Positions 36,425-45,148 of a stretch of 52,173 nt of DNA are shown here, piece after piece. Both the position numbers and the translations under genes were made by a program. Each line of letters starts with the position of its first letter. The first letter of the stretch is position 1. The stretch covers positions 1 to 52,173 of the forward strand of contig JBMNOI010000004.1 of NCBI GenBank assembly GCA_050942995.1, in the 5' to 3' direction. The notes beneath the pieces were generated by a model, which was not told the DNA's origin, did no database searches, and saw only the letters and a program-made list of their open reading frames with translations. This DNA comes from JBMNOI01 sp050942995. Its GTDB lineage: Bacteria > Chloroflexota > Anaerolineae > UBA1429.

Positions 36425-36703
36425 ATGTCTATGTCGCCGATGTTATATGAGCCGGTCGATCCCGAGGGCAGGGAGATAGGGCCTGATACGACGCCTGTCG
36501 TGGCGGTGATCATCGTTCACTGGTTGAGTATGGCCGACACCGTCGAATGCCTGGCGTCAACAGGCTTTGTCAGTCAGTTTCTGATCGTCTTTCCCTATCA
36601 TCTATGGCAATCGCTGCGGGCGCTGCGCCCGATGGTGATGACATCGTATCTGATGGGCATGTGGGATGGCATTCTAGGCCGGGCGGGTCATCGGGCAATG
36701 TGA
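36425..36703 (+). pseudogene. Internally deleted GT2 remnant
   Basis: The 92-codon frame begins like a GT2 (VVAVIIVHWLSMADTVECLA) with a GGGAG ribosome site, then jumps after LAS to a sequence that resembles the C-terminal tail of such enzymes (LRALRPMVMTSYLMGMWDGI). The whole DxD-containing middle is missing. I read it as a GT2 gene that lost about 200 codons in frame. No activity is expected. Confidence 0.65.
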
Positions 36704-36734
36704 TACGGCTCCTCTCGTGTCCGTTATCTATGCT

Positions 36735-37790
36735 ATGCTGAGGAGAACTTTTTATGGTACGGCACCTCTGGACATCTCGGTTGTGGTGCGCACCTATACG
36801 GAGGATCGGTGGGACTATTTGGTCGCCGCGCCGGAATCCATCCGGCGTCAGAATCGGCCCCCTCTCGAGCTGGTGGTTGTGGTCGACCACAACCCGGCGT
36901 TGCTTCGGCGAGTGTGCGAGCAATTTCCTGAGGCGCGGGTTGTCGAGAACACCGAGCCGCGCGGCTCCAGCGGCGCCTGGAACAGCGGCGTGATGGCGTC
37001 TCGCGGGCGAATCATCGCCTTTCTCGACGACGATGCCGAGGCGGAACCGGATTGGCTGGAGAGGCTGTGGAAGGCCTACGCCGATGATTCGGTGATGGGC
37101 GTAGGGGGCTCTATCCGGCCTGTGTGGGAAGGAGCGGCGCGGCCTCGCTGGTTCCCCGACGAGTTCCTCTGGGTGGTCGGCTGTACCTATCGGGGGCTAC
37201 CCGAAGAGACGGCGCCGGTGCGCAACCTCATCGGCTGCAACATGTCCTTCCGTCGCAGCGCGTTCGAGGAGATCGGTGGCTTTCGCAAGGGCATGGGCCA
37301 TGTGGGCGGTCGCCCCATCGGCGACGACGAGACCGAGTTCAGCATTCGTGTCGGGCTTCGCTGGCCGGATCGGGTTCTCCTGCACCACCCCGAGGCTCGG
37401 GTGCGCCACAAAGTGCCGGCCTCTCGGGCTCGCTGGAGCTATTTTTACTCGCGTTGTCGGCTCGAGGGGCGCTCTAAAGCGTTGATGAGCGGGCTGGTGG
37501 GCACCCACCATGGGCTGGCGGCAGAGTGTACGTATGCTTTCAGAACGTTGCCCCGTGGGATGTGGCGTGGTCTGGTCGATGCGATATGGGGCGATTGGAC
37601 CGGCCTGGGACGCGCCTGGGCCATCTTTTCGGGACTGGCGATCACAACCATCCACTATGCCCTGGGGGTGGTGGTATCTTCCTCTGGCGATCATACCATC
37701 GTGCCCATCGAGCCGGTGTTACGCCCAGATGAGAGTCATCACAAGGCGCCCCGGCGGTCGCGCAACGCACAATCTGCGGGCGCGGCATGA
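36735..37790 (+). CDS. GT2 glycosyltransferase with displaced start codon
   Basis: About 351 residues: LDISVVVRTYTEDRWDYLVA, LELVVVVDHNPALLRRV, GSSGAWNSGVMASRGRIIAF, LDDDAEAEPDWLE (metal site), RNLIGCNMSFRRSAFEEIGG and DDETEFSIRVGLRWP. The catalytic body is complete. The start is doubtful. The only good ribosome site, AGGAG at 36741-36745, serves an ATG at 36754 that is out of frame with the protein; one base lost just after that ATG would explain this. In-frame alternatives are ATG 36735 and GTG 36717, both without a ribosome site. Expression may be low or abolished. Confidence 0.7.
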   Translation: MLRRTFYGTAPLDISVVVRTYTEDRWDYLVAAPESIRRQNRPPLELVVVVDHNPALLRRVCEQFPEARVVENTEPRGSSGAWNSGVMASRGRIIAFLDDDAEAEPDWLERLWKAYADDSVMGVGGSIRPVWEGAARPRWFPDEFLWVVGCTYRGLPEETAPVRNLIGCNMSFRRSAFEEIGGFRKGMGHVGGRPIGDDETEFSIRVGLRWPDRVLLHHPEARVRHKVPASRARWSYFYSRCRLEGRSKALMSGLVGTHHGLAAECTYAFRTLPRGMWRGLVDAIWGDWTGLGRAWAIFSGLAITTIHYALGVVVSSSGDHTIVPIEPVLRPDESHHKAPRRSRNAQSAGAA

Positions 37791-37880
37791 GGTTGGCGGA
37801 AGGGCCTTTCTGACATATAGTCAGAAATGATCCTCCCGACGAACGGATATATCGCCATCACGCTGTCCGAAAGGAGCCCG

Positions 37881-39167
37881 GTGCGCATCCTCATGCTCAC
37901 CCAGTCATACCCGCTCATTATCGGCGGCATCGAACACCATGTGCGCAACCTCAGTCAGGAGCTTGTGGCCCGCGGGCATGAGGTGTCCGTCGCCACTCTC
38001 TGACAAACGGGGTTGGAGCCACGCGAGATGGACGGGGATGTGGCCGTGTATCGTGTGCGTGGCACGACGCATCGTTTCGCCAACCTGCTTTTCCGGAACC
38101 CCCAGCGCTGGTATGCCCCTCCATTTCCCGATCCCGGGTTGGTATCGGGGATCCGAGATGTGTTACGCCAGAGCGAGCCCGATGTCGTTCACGCTCACAA
38201 CTGGATGGTGCACTCGTATCTTCCTCTGGCAAAGCGCGACGACCCGCCGTTGGTGGTCACCCTGCACGATTACAGCCTGCGCTGTCCCAAGTGGGTGTTG
38301 ATGTATCAGGACGCGCCGTGCAGTGGGCCGGCGTTGACCAAATGTCTGCGCTGTACCGTCGACCATTACGGGCGCATCAAGAGCGTGGTGACGGTGCTGG
38401 GCTGCCGGCATTTCGGCGATGTCGAGCGTCGTAAAGTGGATCTGTTCTTGCCGGTAAGCGGCGCGGTGGCAGAGGGAAACGGATTGAGGCAGAAGAGTCT
38501 GCCTCATCGAGTGATCTATAATTTCTTGCCCGAGAGCGCGATCGCGGCGCCCAAAGACCCCGGGTCGCCGGCCCCTTATCTGAGCCGGCTTCCACAACGG
38601 GAGTATATCCTCTATGTGGGGGCATACAGTCGCTACAAAGGATTCCATACCCTGCTGGAGGCGTACGATCGGTTGGTGCGGGCGCGGGGAGAGGCGGCCG
38701 TACCCCCATTGGTGCTTATCGGCTACGAGACCGGCGAATTCTCGCCGGATACCACCCCCTTGCCGCCGGGGGCGCTGGCCCTGCGGCACTGGCCTCACGA
38801 GGCGGTAATGGAGGCCTGGCGGCGTTGCATGATCGGCGTGGTGCCCTCTGTCTGGCCCGATCCCTGTCCCACTGTGGCGATGGAGGCTATGGCCATGGGC
38901 AAACCGGTCGTCGCCTCTCGCATCGGTGGACTGACGGACATCGTGGCGGATGGGGACACGGGAATGTTGGTGCCGCCCGGCGATGTCGATGCGTTGAGTG
39001 GTGCGCTGGCCCGCCTGACGGAAGATGCCTCACTGCGCACCCGTTGGGGAGAGGCCGGTCGACGACGGTTCGACCTGTTCCGCGCCGGAGATGTGGTGCC
39101 CCGTATCGAGCAGGTCTATGCCGGGCTGCTGGCGCGCCGCAGCCAACCGGCCGATCATCGCGGATAA
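37881..39167 (+). pseudogene. GT4 glycosyltransferase interrupted by in-frame TGA
   Basis: A GTG at 37881 with AAGGAG upstream opens RILMLTQSYPLIIGGIEHHV, a canonical GT4 N-terminus, up to VSVATL. A TGA at 38001-38003 (codon 41) interrupts it and the same frame continues as QTGLEPREMDGDVAVYRV through the donor site (ILYVGAYSRYKGFHTLLEAY, VVPSVWPDPCPTVAMEAMAM) to 39167. Relatives usually have a residue such as Trp at the stop, so TGG to TGA is the likely change. An internal start at 38013 would lack the first Rossmann strand. Confidence 0.85.
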
Positions 39168-39177
39168 CGGACGCATC

Positions 39178-40939
39178 ATGACCTCTCTTCCTGTGCGGGC
39201 TCGTTCCGAAAACCGTCACGGTGCGGTACCGGCTTCACGCAGCCTGTGGCCTCTCCTGATCGGGCTCTCGGGGATGGGGGCCGTGATCGTGTCGTTGGGC
39301 ATGACGGCGGCGCGTCGCGGAGCCGGGCACGCCGAGGTGCTGTTCTGGGGTGGGCTCGGCGTCATCTTTCTCCCTGTGGCCATACGGCTGGCTTCGGTAT
39401 CAGCCTCGCGCGGCGAACGGATCATTCTGCTGGTCGGGCTGGGGTTGTGGCTTTATCTGGTCAAGGTGTTGCACAGTCCGGTATCGTTGACCTTTTACGA
39501 TGAGCTACTGCATTGGCGCACGGCGACGGACATTTTGCGCACGGGCCGCCTCTTCTGGCAGAACCCGCTGTTGCCGGTCAGCCCTTACTATCCGGGCCTG
39601 GAAAGCGCCACCATGGCGCCGGCCCAGTTCGTCGGCTTGTCGCTCTATGATGCGGCCATTCTGTTGCTCGCCCTCGCGCGTCCTGTTCGTTCTATCGCTC
39701 TATCTGTTGTACGAGCAGGTTTCATCCTCGTCCCGAACGGCCGGGCTGGCCACATTGATCTATATGACCAACCCGGCCTTTTTGTTCTTCGATAAACAGT
39801 TCGCCTACGAGTCGCTGGGATTGCCCCTGACCATGTTCCTGCTGTGGATCGAGGCGCGGCGACAGCAAGCGCCACTTCGCGGTCGTTACGAGCTGACCGT
39901 CGGCGCTGTGGGGGGCACCGCCGCCTGGTTGCTCAACGTCGCCCGGGTGACCATCTCTTACCTGGGCGGCAATCTGCTCACTACCTTGCAAGAGATTCTG
40001 AGCCTCATCGCCGGTGAGACCGTCATTCGTCGCCTGTTTCACGGGCTTGCCGGGGATGTGGCCCCCCTGTGGGAGCGGCTGGTCGGCTATGGCGCCGTGA
40101 TGGGCATCATGGCGCTGCTGCCTGTGGGGCTGTGGGCGGTCTGGCGACGCTATCGCCATCGGCCGCTGGCCGTCACTCTGGCCCTGGGTGCCCTGATGTA
40201 TCCCGTCTCCCAGGTGTTGCGCTTTACCCCGTTCGGGCTGCAGATCTCGGGGCGAATGCCCGAGTTTGTCTTTTTGCCGTTGGGATTCGTCCTTGCCGTC
40301 GCACTGATCGACCCTGATAATGGTGTGGCCGGTTTGTGGCGTCTTGTCGGAGCTCGCTTTAAAGGTATCGGCAGCCCGTCCCGTGCCATGGTGGTCCGCC
40401 GGGTCCTCTTTATCGTCTGGATCCTGATGCTCTTTGGCGGAGGCATCATTCTGGGGTGGCCGCGTTGGGCGCGGATGCCCGGCCCTTATCTTGTCGTAGC
40501 CGATTCGCGCTCTATCGAAGCCCAGGGGCTGACCGCCGCCCGCCGGGCGGGAGCCTATCTCGCCCCTTCGGAGCGCATCGTGGCGGATCGGGTGAACGCA
40601 TTGCTCATGCTGGCCTATGGACAGATGGATCCCGTCACGTCGTCTTATGATGGGGTGCCCGTCTCGAAACTGTTCTTCGCCGAAAGACCGGGGCCTCGCG
40701 AACGGGCCGTCATCCGCGAGGGAGAGGTTCGCTATATCGTCATCGATCGGCGCATTGCCACCGGCAGGCCTCTGGCCGGCGTCTACTTTGAGCCGGGAGA
40801 GCGACCGCCGGACGAGATCACTGTGCCGGTCGGGGTCCCTCTGCTGATGGAGTTGGAGGCGCTTCCGGGTGCGCGGCGCATTCTGGATAGCGGCGACATC
40901 ATCATCTACGATCTGGGCGGCATGGACGACACAGATTGA
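39178..40939 (+). pseudogene. Frameshifted polytopic membrane protein
   Basis: The first frame (ATG 39178) gives several TM segments and the motif LTFYDELLHWRTATDIL, typical of large membrane glycan-cluster proteins, up to YDAAILLLALAR. Near 39670-39690 the sense switches to the +1 frame, which continues RVLFVLSLYLLYEQV, LATLIYMTNPAFLFFDKQFA and on to 40939 with TM segments and a soluble tail. Together they would form about 586 residues. The part after LLWIEARRQQ is shorter than I would expect for this type, so a further deletion is possible. The biochemical function is unknown. Confidence 0.78.
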
Positions 40940-41003
40940 TTCAAGGCAGAGCATGCAACCGGCCAGATCGAGATCGAACCGGGACGCCGGAGGAGGAATG
41001 GCC

Positions 41004-41787
41004 ATGGGCCGCCGCTATGCAGATATCTGGATTGCACTAAGCGTTGCCACCCTGTCTGTGGCGCTGGTGCTCGCCGATCTGTCTATGGGATGGTTGCGGA
41101 CGCCCGTCACGCTGTTGCTGGCCGTGGCGGTGCCGGGATATGTGTTGAGTGTGGCGTTCTTTCCTCGAGATCGTGCGTTGGACCGGACAGAGCGCGCGGT
41201 GATGACCCTGGGGTTGAGTCTGGCGGTGTCGATCCTGGGGGGGCATCGTGTTGCACCTGATGCCCTGGGGGTTGCGGCCTGCCACATGGGCCCTCTGGCT
41301 CGCTCTGATTACCTGGCTTGGCAGCCTGACGGCGATTGTGCGTCGGCGGGAACCGGTGACCACTCAGCTCTCGATATTGCGTCGGCTCCGGCCAGGGTGG
41401 GGGCTATCTCTGGGGGCCGCCATATTTCTGGCCGCCGGATCGCTGGCGCTGGCTGTGGCCGGCTCGGCGCAGCCCTATAGCGAGCCCTTTACCCGGCTCT
41501 GGCTGCTGCCGGATACAGAGAACAGAGCGCCGGCTGTGCGGCTGGGAGTGCTCAACATGGAGAATACCGATATGACCTACCGCCTGGTGCTGACGGCTGA
41601 CGATGTCGTCCTGTACGAATCTTTGAATATCGAGCTGATGCCGGGCGAGGGCGCGGAATCGACCGTGACATTGCCCGAGGAAAGCGTTGGGGCCGAGATC
41701 CGTGCCGAGTTGTACCGAGCCGAGGCGCCTCAGGAGGTCTATCGCCGGGTTCATCTGGGACGACATGTCGAGTCGGAGCGGCCCTGA
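41004..41787 (+). pseudogene. DUF1616-like membrane protein, frameshifted at a G7 tract
   Basis: The ATG at 41004 has AGGAGG 7 nt upstream. The first frame encodes about three TM segments (DIWIALSVATLSVALVLADL, VTLLLAVAVPGYVLSVAFF, AVMTLGLSLAVSILGG). At 41237-41243 there are seven G; with six, the frame would read on as GIVLHLMPWGLRPATWALWL and into an extracytoplasmic domain (FTRLWLLPDTENRAPAVRLG) ending at 41787. The combined protein of about 260 residues matches the DUF1616 plan of TM segments plus a small beta domain. The defect could be a mutation, a reversible slippage site or a read error. Confidence 0.8.
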
Positions 41788-41791
41788 ACGA

Positions 41792-43114
41792 ATGAGGAAC
41801 CCGTTATCACCCCGACATGCGTTATGGCGCCGGCTCCCCATGGTTGCGGGGGCAGATCGGGCCATCCTTATCAATGCCGGTTCGATGATGGGCGCCATGG
41901 CCATCATCGCCGGCCTGGGATTTGCCTACTGGTGGCTGGCGGCGCGGTTTTTCGCTCCTGTCGCGGTGGGGCTGGCGTCGGCGGCCGTATCGGCCATGAT
42001 GCTGCTGGGTAACGCCGGTATACTGGGGCTGGGGACGCTGTTGCTGGGTGAACTGCCTCGTCGTCCGGGCCGCGAGGCCGAACTGATCTTTTCGGGGGTT
42101 GGCATGGCCGCGGCGGCCGGTGGTGTTCTGGGGGTGCTATTGGCGCTCGTATCTCCCAGGGTGGCCGGCGATCTGGGGGTGCTGGCAAACAGCCCCGGCA
42201 GTGTGGCGCTCTTTACCGGGGGAGCGGGCCTTACGGCCGCGTCGCTGGTGCTGGATCAGGCTCTGGTAGGGCTTTCCCGCGGGATCGTCCAGTTGCGCCG
42301 TAATGTGGTGTTTGCCCTGTCCAAGCTGGTGTTGCTCTATCTGATGGGGATAAGGAGCGCGAACGGCTCGGCGCTGGCCGTCTATGTAACCTGGGTGGCG
42401 GGCATCGTGCTTTCGCTTTTCGTGGTTGTGCGGGCTATCCCCGGACGCGGGCCGACGTCGGCGAGTTTAAGTCAAACCCGATCATTGTGGCGTGGATTGG
42501 GGCGGGCTGCCGCCGCTCATCATGGACTCAATCTGGTCCTTCTGGCGCCGGGGCTGACGCTCCCCCTCATCGTGACCGCCGTTCTGTCGGCGGAGGTTAA
42601 CGCAGGATTCTACATCGCCTGGATGGTGGCCGGGCTGGTGTTCGTAGGGCCCGATTCGCTGGCGACTGTGCTCTACAGCGCCAGTGTTGCCGATCCTTCC
42701 GACTTGCCGGGGCGGTTATGGCGATTGGGGCTGCTCTCTTTGGGATTGGGCGTGAGCGCCAATGTGGCCCTGTGGATGCTGGCCGGCCCGGTGCTGTCCT
42801 TTTTCGGGCAGAGCTATGCCGAGGTTGCCACCACCGGGTTGCGCATTCTGGCGCTGGCCGTGTTCCCGCTGATCGTTCGCTTCTACTATGTGGCCCTGCG
42901 CCGCGTCGAGGGGCGCCTCGTTTCCACCGTGTCGCTCATGGCCGGCGGCGCATTGCTGGAGGTGGTGGCCGCCACTGTGGGCGCCTATGGCATGGGGTTG
43001 CCGGGATTGTGCATCGGCTGGGTGCTGGCTCTCTGCGTTCAGGCGCTGCTACTGTTCCCCGCCGTGTTGAGGGCGATGCGAGCCCCTGATGGCCCCGCAA
43101 AGAGCGAGGCCTGA
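41792..43114 (+). CDS. Flippase (MOP-superfamily polysaccharide exporter)
   Basis: 440 residues with about twelve to fourteen TM segments (NAGSMMGAMAIIAGLGFAYW, WLAARFFAPVAVGLASAAVS). The architecture is that of the polysaccharide-transport MOP family. The frame is uninterrupted, the only clearly undamaged gene of this plus-strand cluster. The start is uncertain: ATG 41792 just after the upstream stop, or ATG 41765 overlapping it by 22 nt. It is distant from the two minus-strand flippases. It would export the product of a pathway whose transferases are mostly broken. Confidence 0.8.
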   Translation: MRNPLSPRHALWRRLPMVAGADRAILINAGSMMGAMAIIAGLGFAYWWLAARFFAPVAVGLASAAVSAMMLLGNAGILGLGTLLLGELPRRPGREAELIFSGVGMAAAAGGVLGVLLALVSPRVAGDLGVLANSPGSVALFTGGAGLTAASLVLDQALVGLSRGIVQLRRNVVFALSKLVLLYLMGIRSANGSALAVYVTWVAGIVLSLFVVVRAIPGRGPTSASLSQTRSLWRGLGRAAAAHHGLNLVLLAPGLTLPLIVTAVLSAEVNAGFYIAWMVAGLVFVGPDSLATVLYSASVADPSDLPGRLWRLGLLSLGLGVSANVALWMLAGPVLSFFGQSYAEVATTGLRILALAVFPLIVRFYYVALRRVEGRLVSTVSLMAGGALLEVVAATVGAYGMGLPGLCIGWVLALCVQALLLFPAVLRAMRAPDGPAKSEA

Positions 43115-43146
43115 TCATCCGGAATCTCTGCGCCGGTGCGATCGGG

Positions 43147-44621
43147 CTACAGGCCGATCACCAGCGGTAGAAATGCTCGAAGTGGAACCACCGGCCGGGG
43201 CAGCGGCCGTGGCGCCGGTATCATCGTCGGCGAAACAGTCGCGGTTGGCGGCGCGGGCGTTTCGGTTGCCGTAGGGGATGGGGACGGCTCGGCCTGAGGA
43301 ATGTGCTCGTAGGCTCCCATGTCGGGCGTGTCTCCGCTAAACAACGACGTTCCGGCATGGTCGAGAGGATATCCCAGATCCATGCCGCCGTCGATAGCCG
43401 GGCTATCTGGCTGCAAGCGGTAATCCTGTGCCGCCGCGTCGACGAACCGCGGGTCGCCCATCTTTTCACCGGCGGCTGCATTCAGAACAAAGCCGAGTTG
43501 CGTGGCTTGAGCACGCAGATGGTACAGGTTGTGACTGTGGGCGAACCCCTCACGGTTGGTGAACAGGCTATAGTTGCCCACGTCAAAGATGTTATTCCGC
43601 AGGTTCAGAGTACCGGCTGTGGGAGCCCCTCCCACAAAGGCCATCAATGCCCGGCCCTCGCCGGTCTCGACGACGGTGTTGTGTTCGATACGGACGCCGC
43701 TCACCTCACTACCGAACGTGCCCCCTAGGTGCATGCACAGAAACAGACCGCTGTTACGGGTGACGTTATAAGAGATGACGGTGTCGCGGATGCCGCCCCC
43801 ATCTGTGCCGCCGATTTCGAGAAAGCCAGAGTTCGAGCAGGACCAGTTGTTGTGGATGCGGGTGCCTTCGATGGTGATGCCGTTCCGGGCATAGATCTCG
43901 ACGGCGCCTCCGTCGGTGCCGAAATCGTGGCTGAATGCGGAGCAGCCACGCATGGTATTAATTATACGACACTTCGTTATACGAATTGTACAGGCATATG
44001 CCTACCGCGCCCCAGTCATCCTGCCCACCATGGTGAGATCGTGGAACAGGCTCTCGGTGATCAGGTTATGCCGGCCAAACACGGCCACGCCGATGCCCAC
44101 CTGCGTGGCTTCGATATCGCGTACGATGTTGTGATGCCCGTTCTCGGTGATACGCACGCCGTTTTCGTGGGCGTCACGTACCAGCACTCCCTCCAGCACG
44201 ATCCAGCTTGCGTCGATGACGATGGCCTGTGACCATTGCCCCGAATTGGAGAACACCGGGCGCGGGGCGGAGGCGTCGCCATAGGTTGTGTAGGTGATGG
44301 GGTTGCCCGGCGCTCCCGACGAGGTGATTCTCAAGCCACCATGCCAGCTCGATCCACGGCGGAAATGGATGACGTCACCGGGCATAAAGAGTCGTGAGTG
44401 CAGCGGGGCCAGGCTGCGCCATGCCGATCGGGCGATGTGCCGGAGTTCGAATCGTCGCCCGATAGACTGTCGACATAATAATGCGATCCGGATGTGGCGT
44501 GAGCGGGCGCCGCATGAGCGAGGCGAAACGACAGCAGTATGACGATCAGGAGGATGATACGAGAGGCGGAGCGGATTGCACGACACTGGTGCAGCGAGAG
44601 TGTGTTGGCGCGTTCAATCAA
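43147..44621 (-). pseudogene. Secreted right-handed beta-helix protein with three frameshifts
   Basis: From a TTG at 44621 (AAGGGAG upstream) the frame gives a signal peptide (IILLIVILLSFRLAHA-APA) and HYYVDSLSGDDSNSGTSP. Near 44421-44430 one base is lost and sense continues in another frame (SAWRSLAPLHSRLFMPGDVI ... NHHNIVRDIEATQVGIGVAV). Near 44019-44033 it shifts again to DDWGAVGICLYNSYNEVSYN, and a tandem ATTA duplication at 43957-43964 shifts it to NTMRGCSAFSHDFGTDGGAV. The rest holds beta-helix repeats, a Pro/Thr-rich linker and the C-terminus FLPLVIGL. The family is pectate-lyase-like; the intact ancestor may have cut or bound a surface polysaccharide. Confidence 0.8.
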
Positions 44622-44820
44622 CAAATATAGACTCCCTTGGAATCCAATTGAACCATTCTGACAATAAGAGAGAGCTGTACGTCCAAGGACATCCCGGTCT
44701 GTTCTGAGATCTTGTCCCCGACGGACAGTATCCGGTCTTGCTTGTGCGGCCGTTCGATCCGAGGCACATCGATTCATGGCGCCCGATCCGAGCGTGAGCC
44801 GACTCGCGTGGGAAGGCCTC

Positions 44821-44864
44821 TACAATATTAACCGTATTGTAACCTGAACCTAAAGATATGGCAA
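44821..44864 (-). promoter_or_regulatory. Minus-strand promoter with dyad over the -10 box
   Basis: Read on the minus strand: TTGCCA (44864-44859), a 17-nt spacer and TACAAT (44841-44836). The -10 box forms one arm of a perfect 7-bp dyad, TACAATA-7 nt-TATTGTA (44821-44841), which suggests a repressor site. It lies about 200 nt before the start of the beta-helix pseudogene. Confidence 0.55.
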
Positions 44865-44990
44865 TAGGGCAGAACGGCTTTAGGCAGTTATCGACGGGGA
44901 AAGCAACGTCAAATTTACGTAATCATTGAGAAAGCGAGAGCGTGCGGCCCGGCGAAGGATGTTTCAGGGGGGCTGATTTCTGCCCGGGTC

Positions 44991-45019
44991 TTGACAAGCT
45001 GCGGATGACCCAATAGAAT
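44991..45019 (+). promoter_or_regulatory. Strong sigma-70-like promoter
   Basis: A consensus TTGACA (44991-44996), 17-nt spacer and TAGAAT (45014-45019). Transcription would start near 45026 and meet the terminator at 45084-45111 before reaching the lipoprotein gene. Confidence 0.7.
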
Positions 45020-45025
45020 AAAAAG

Positions 45026-45111
45026 TGTCATAATGGAGACCTGATCGACGAAGGAGATGCTGATGCTCTAGGTCGCTTAACAGAACCAGCCGAATGACGG
45101 GCTGGTTTTTT
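45026..45111 (+). ncRNA. Putative short leader/small RNA with a minimal ORF
   Basis: Between the promoter and terminator lies a transcript of about 86 nt. It contains AAGGAG (45051-45056), a 6-nt spacer and ATG-CTC-TAG (45063-45071), a two-codon ORF; an in-frame ATG at 45057 would make it four codons. GACCT and AGGTC can pair around this ORF. It could be a terminated leader controlling the lipoprotein gene or a free small RNA. No known riboswitch class was recognised. Confidence 0.4.
45084..45111 (+). terminator. Intrinsic terminator ahead of the lipoprotein gene
   Basis: AACCAGCC and GGCTGGTT form an 8-bp stem with an 8-nt loop, and the stem ends in TTTTTT (45106-45111). It lies between a strong promoter and the lipoprotein ATG, only 37 nt before the latter, as expected for an attenuator. 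Confidence 0.8.
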
Positions 45112-45148
45112 GTATTCATGGGCATTGGTTTGTCACAAGGAGCCATCG

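Larger units (their letters stand above)
44622..45148. other. Intergenic region between beta-helix pseudogene and lipoprotein gene
   Basis: The stretch carries two divergent promoters (minus: 44864-44836; plus: 44991-45019), an operator-like dyad at 44821-44841 and a short transcription unit closed by the terminator at 45084-45111. I see no gene longer than a few codons. Confidence 0.6.

Noticed and set aside
35961..38003. Genetic recoding (amber or opal codons read as amino acids)
   Set aside because: The same region also has frameshifts and a deletion, and both TAG and TGA are involved, while the intact genes end normally with TAG and TGA. Decay is simpler.
39500..39670. 5' part of the plus frame starting at 39500
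   Set aside because: Before about 39670 it is out-of-frame translation of the membrane protein; only the part after the frameshift is real.
45026..45111. Fluoride (crcB) riboswitch
   Set aside because: GGAGATG and TTAAC occur in the leader, but the conserved CTGATGATGCCT-like partner and the pseudoknot order are not there.
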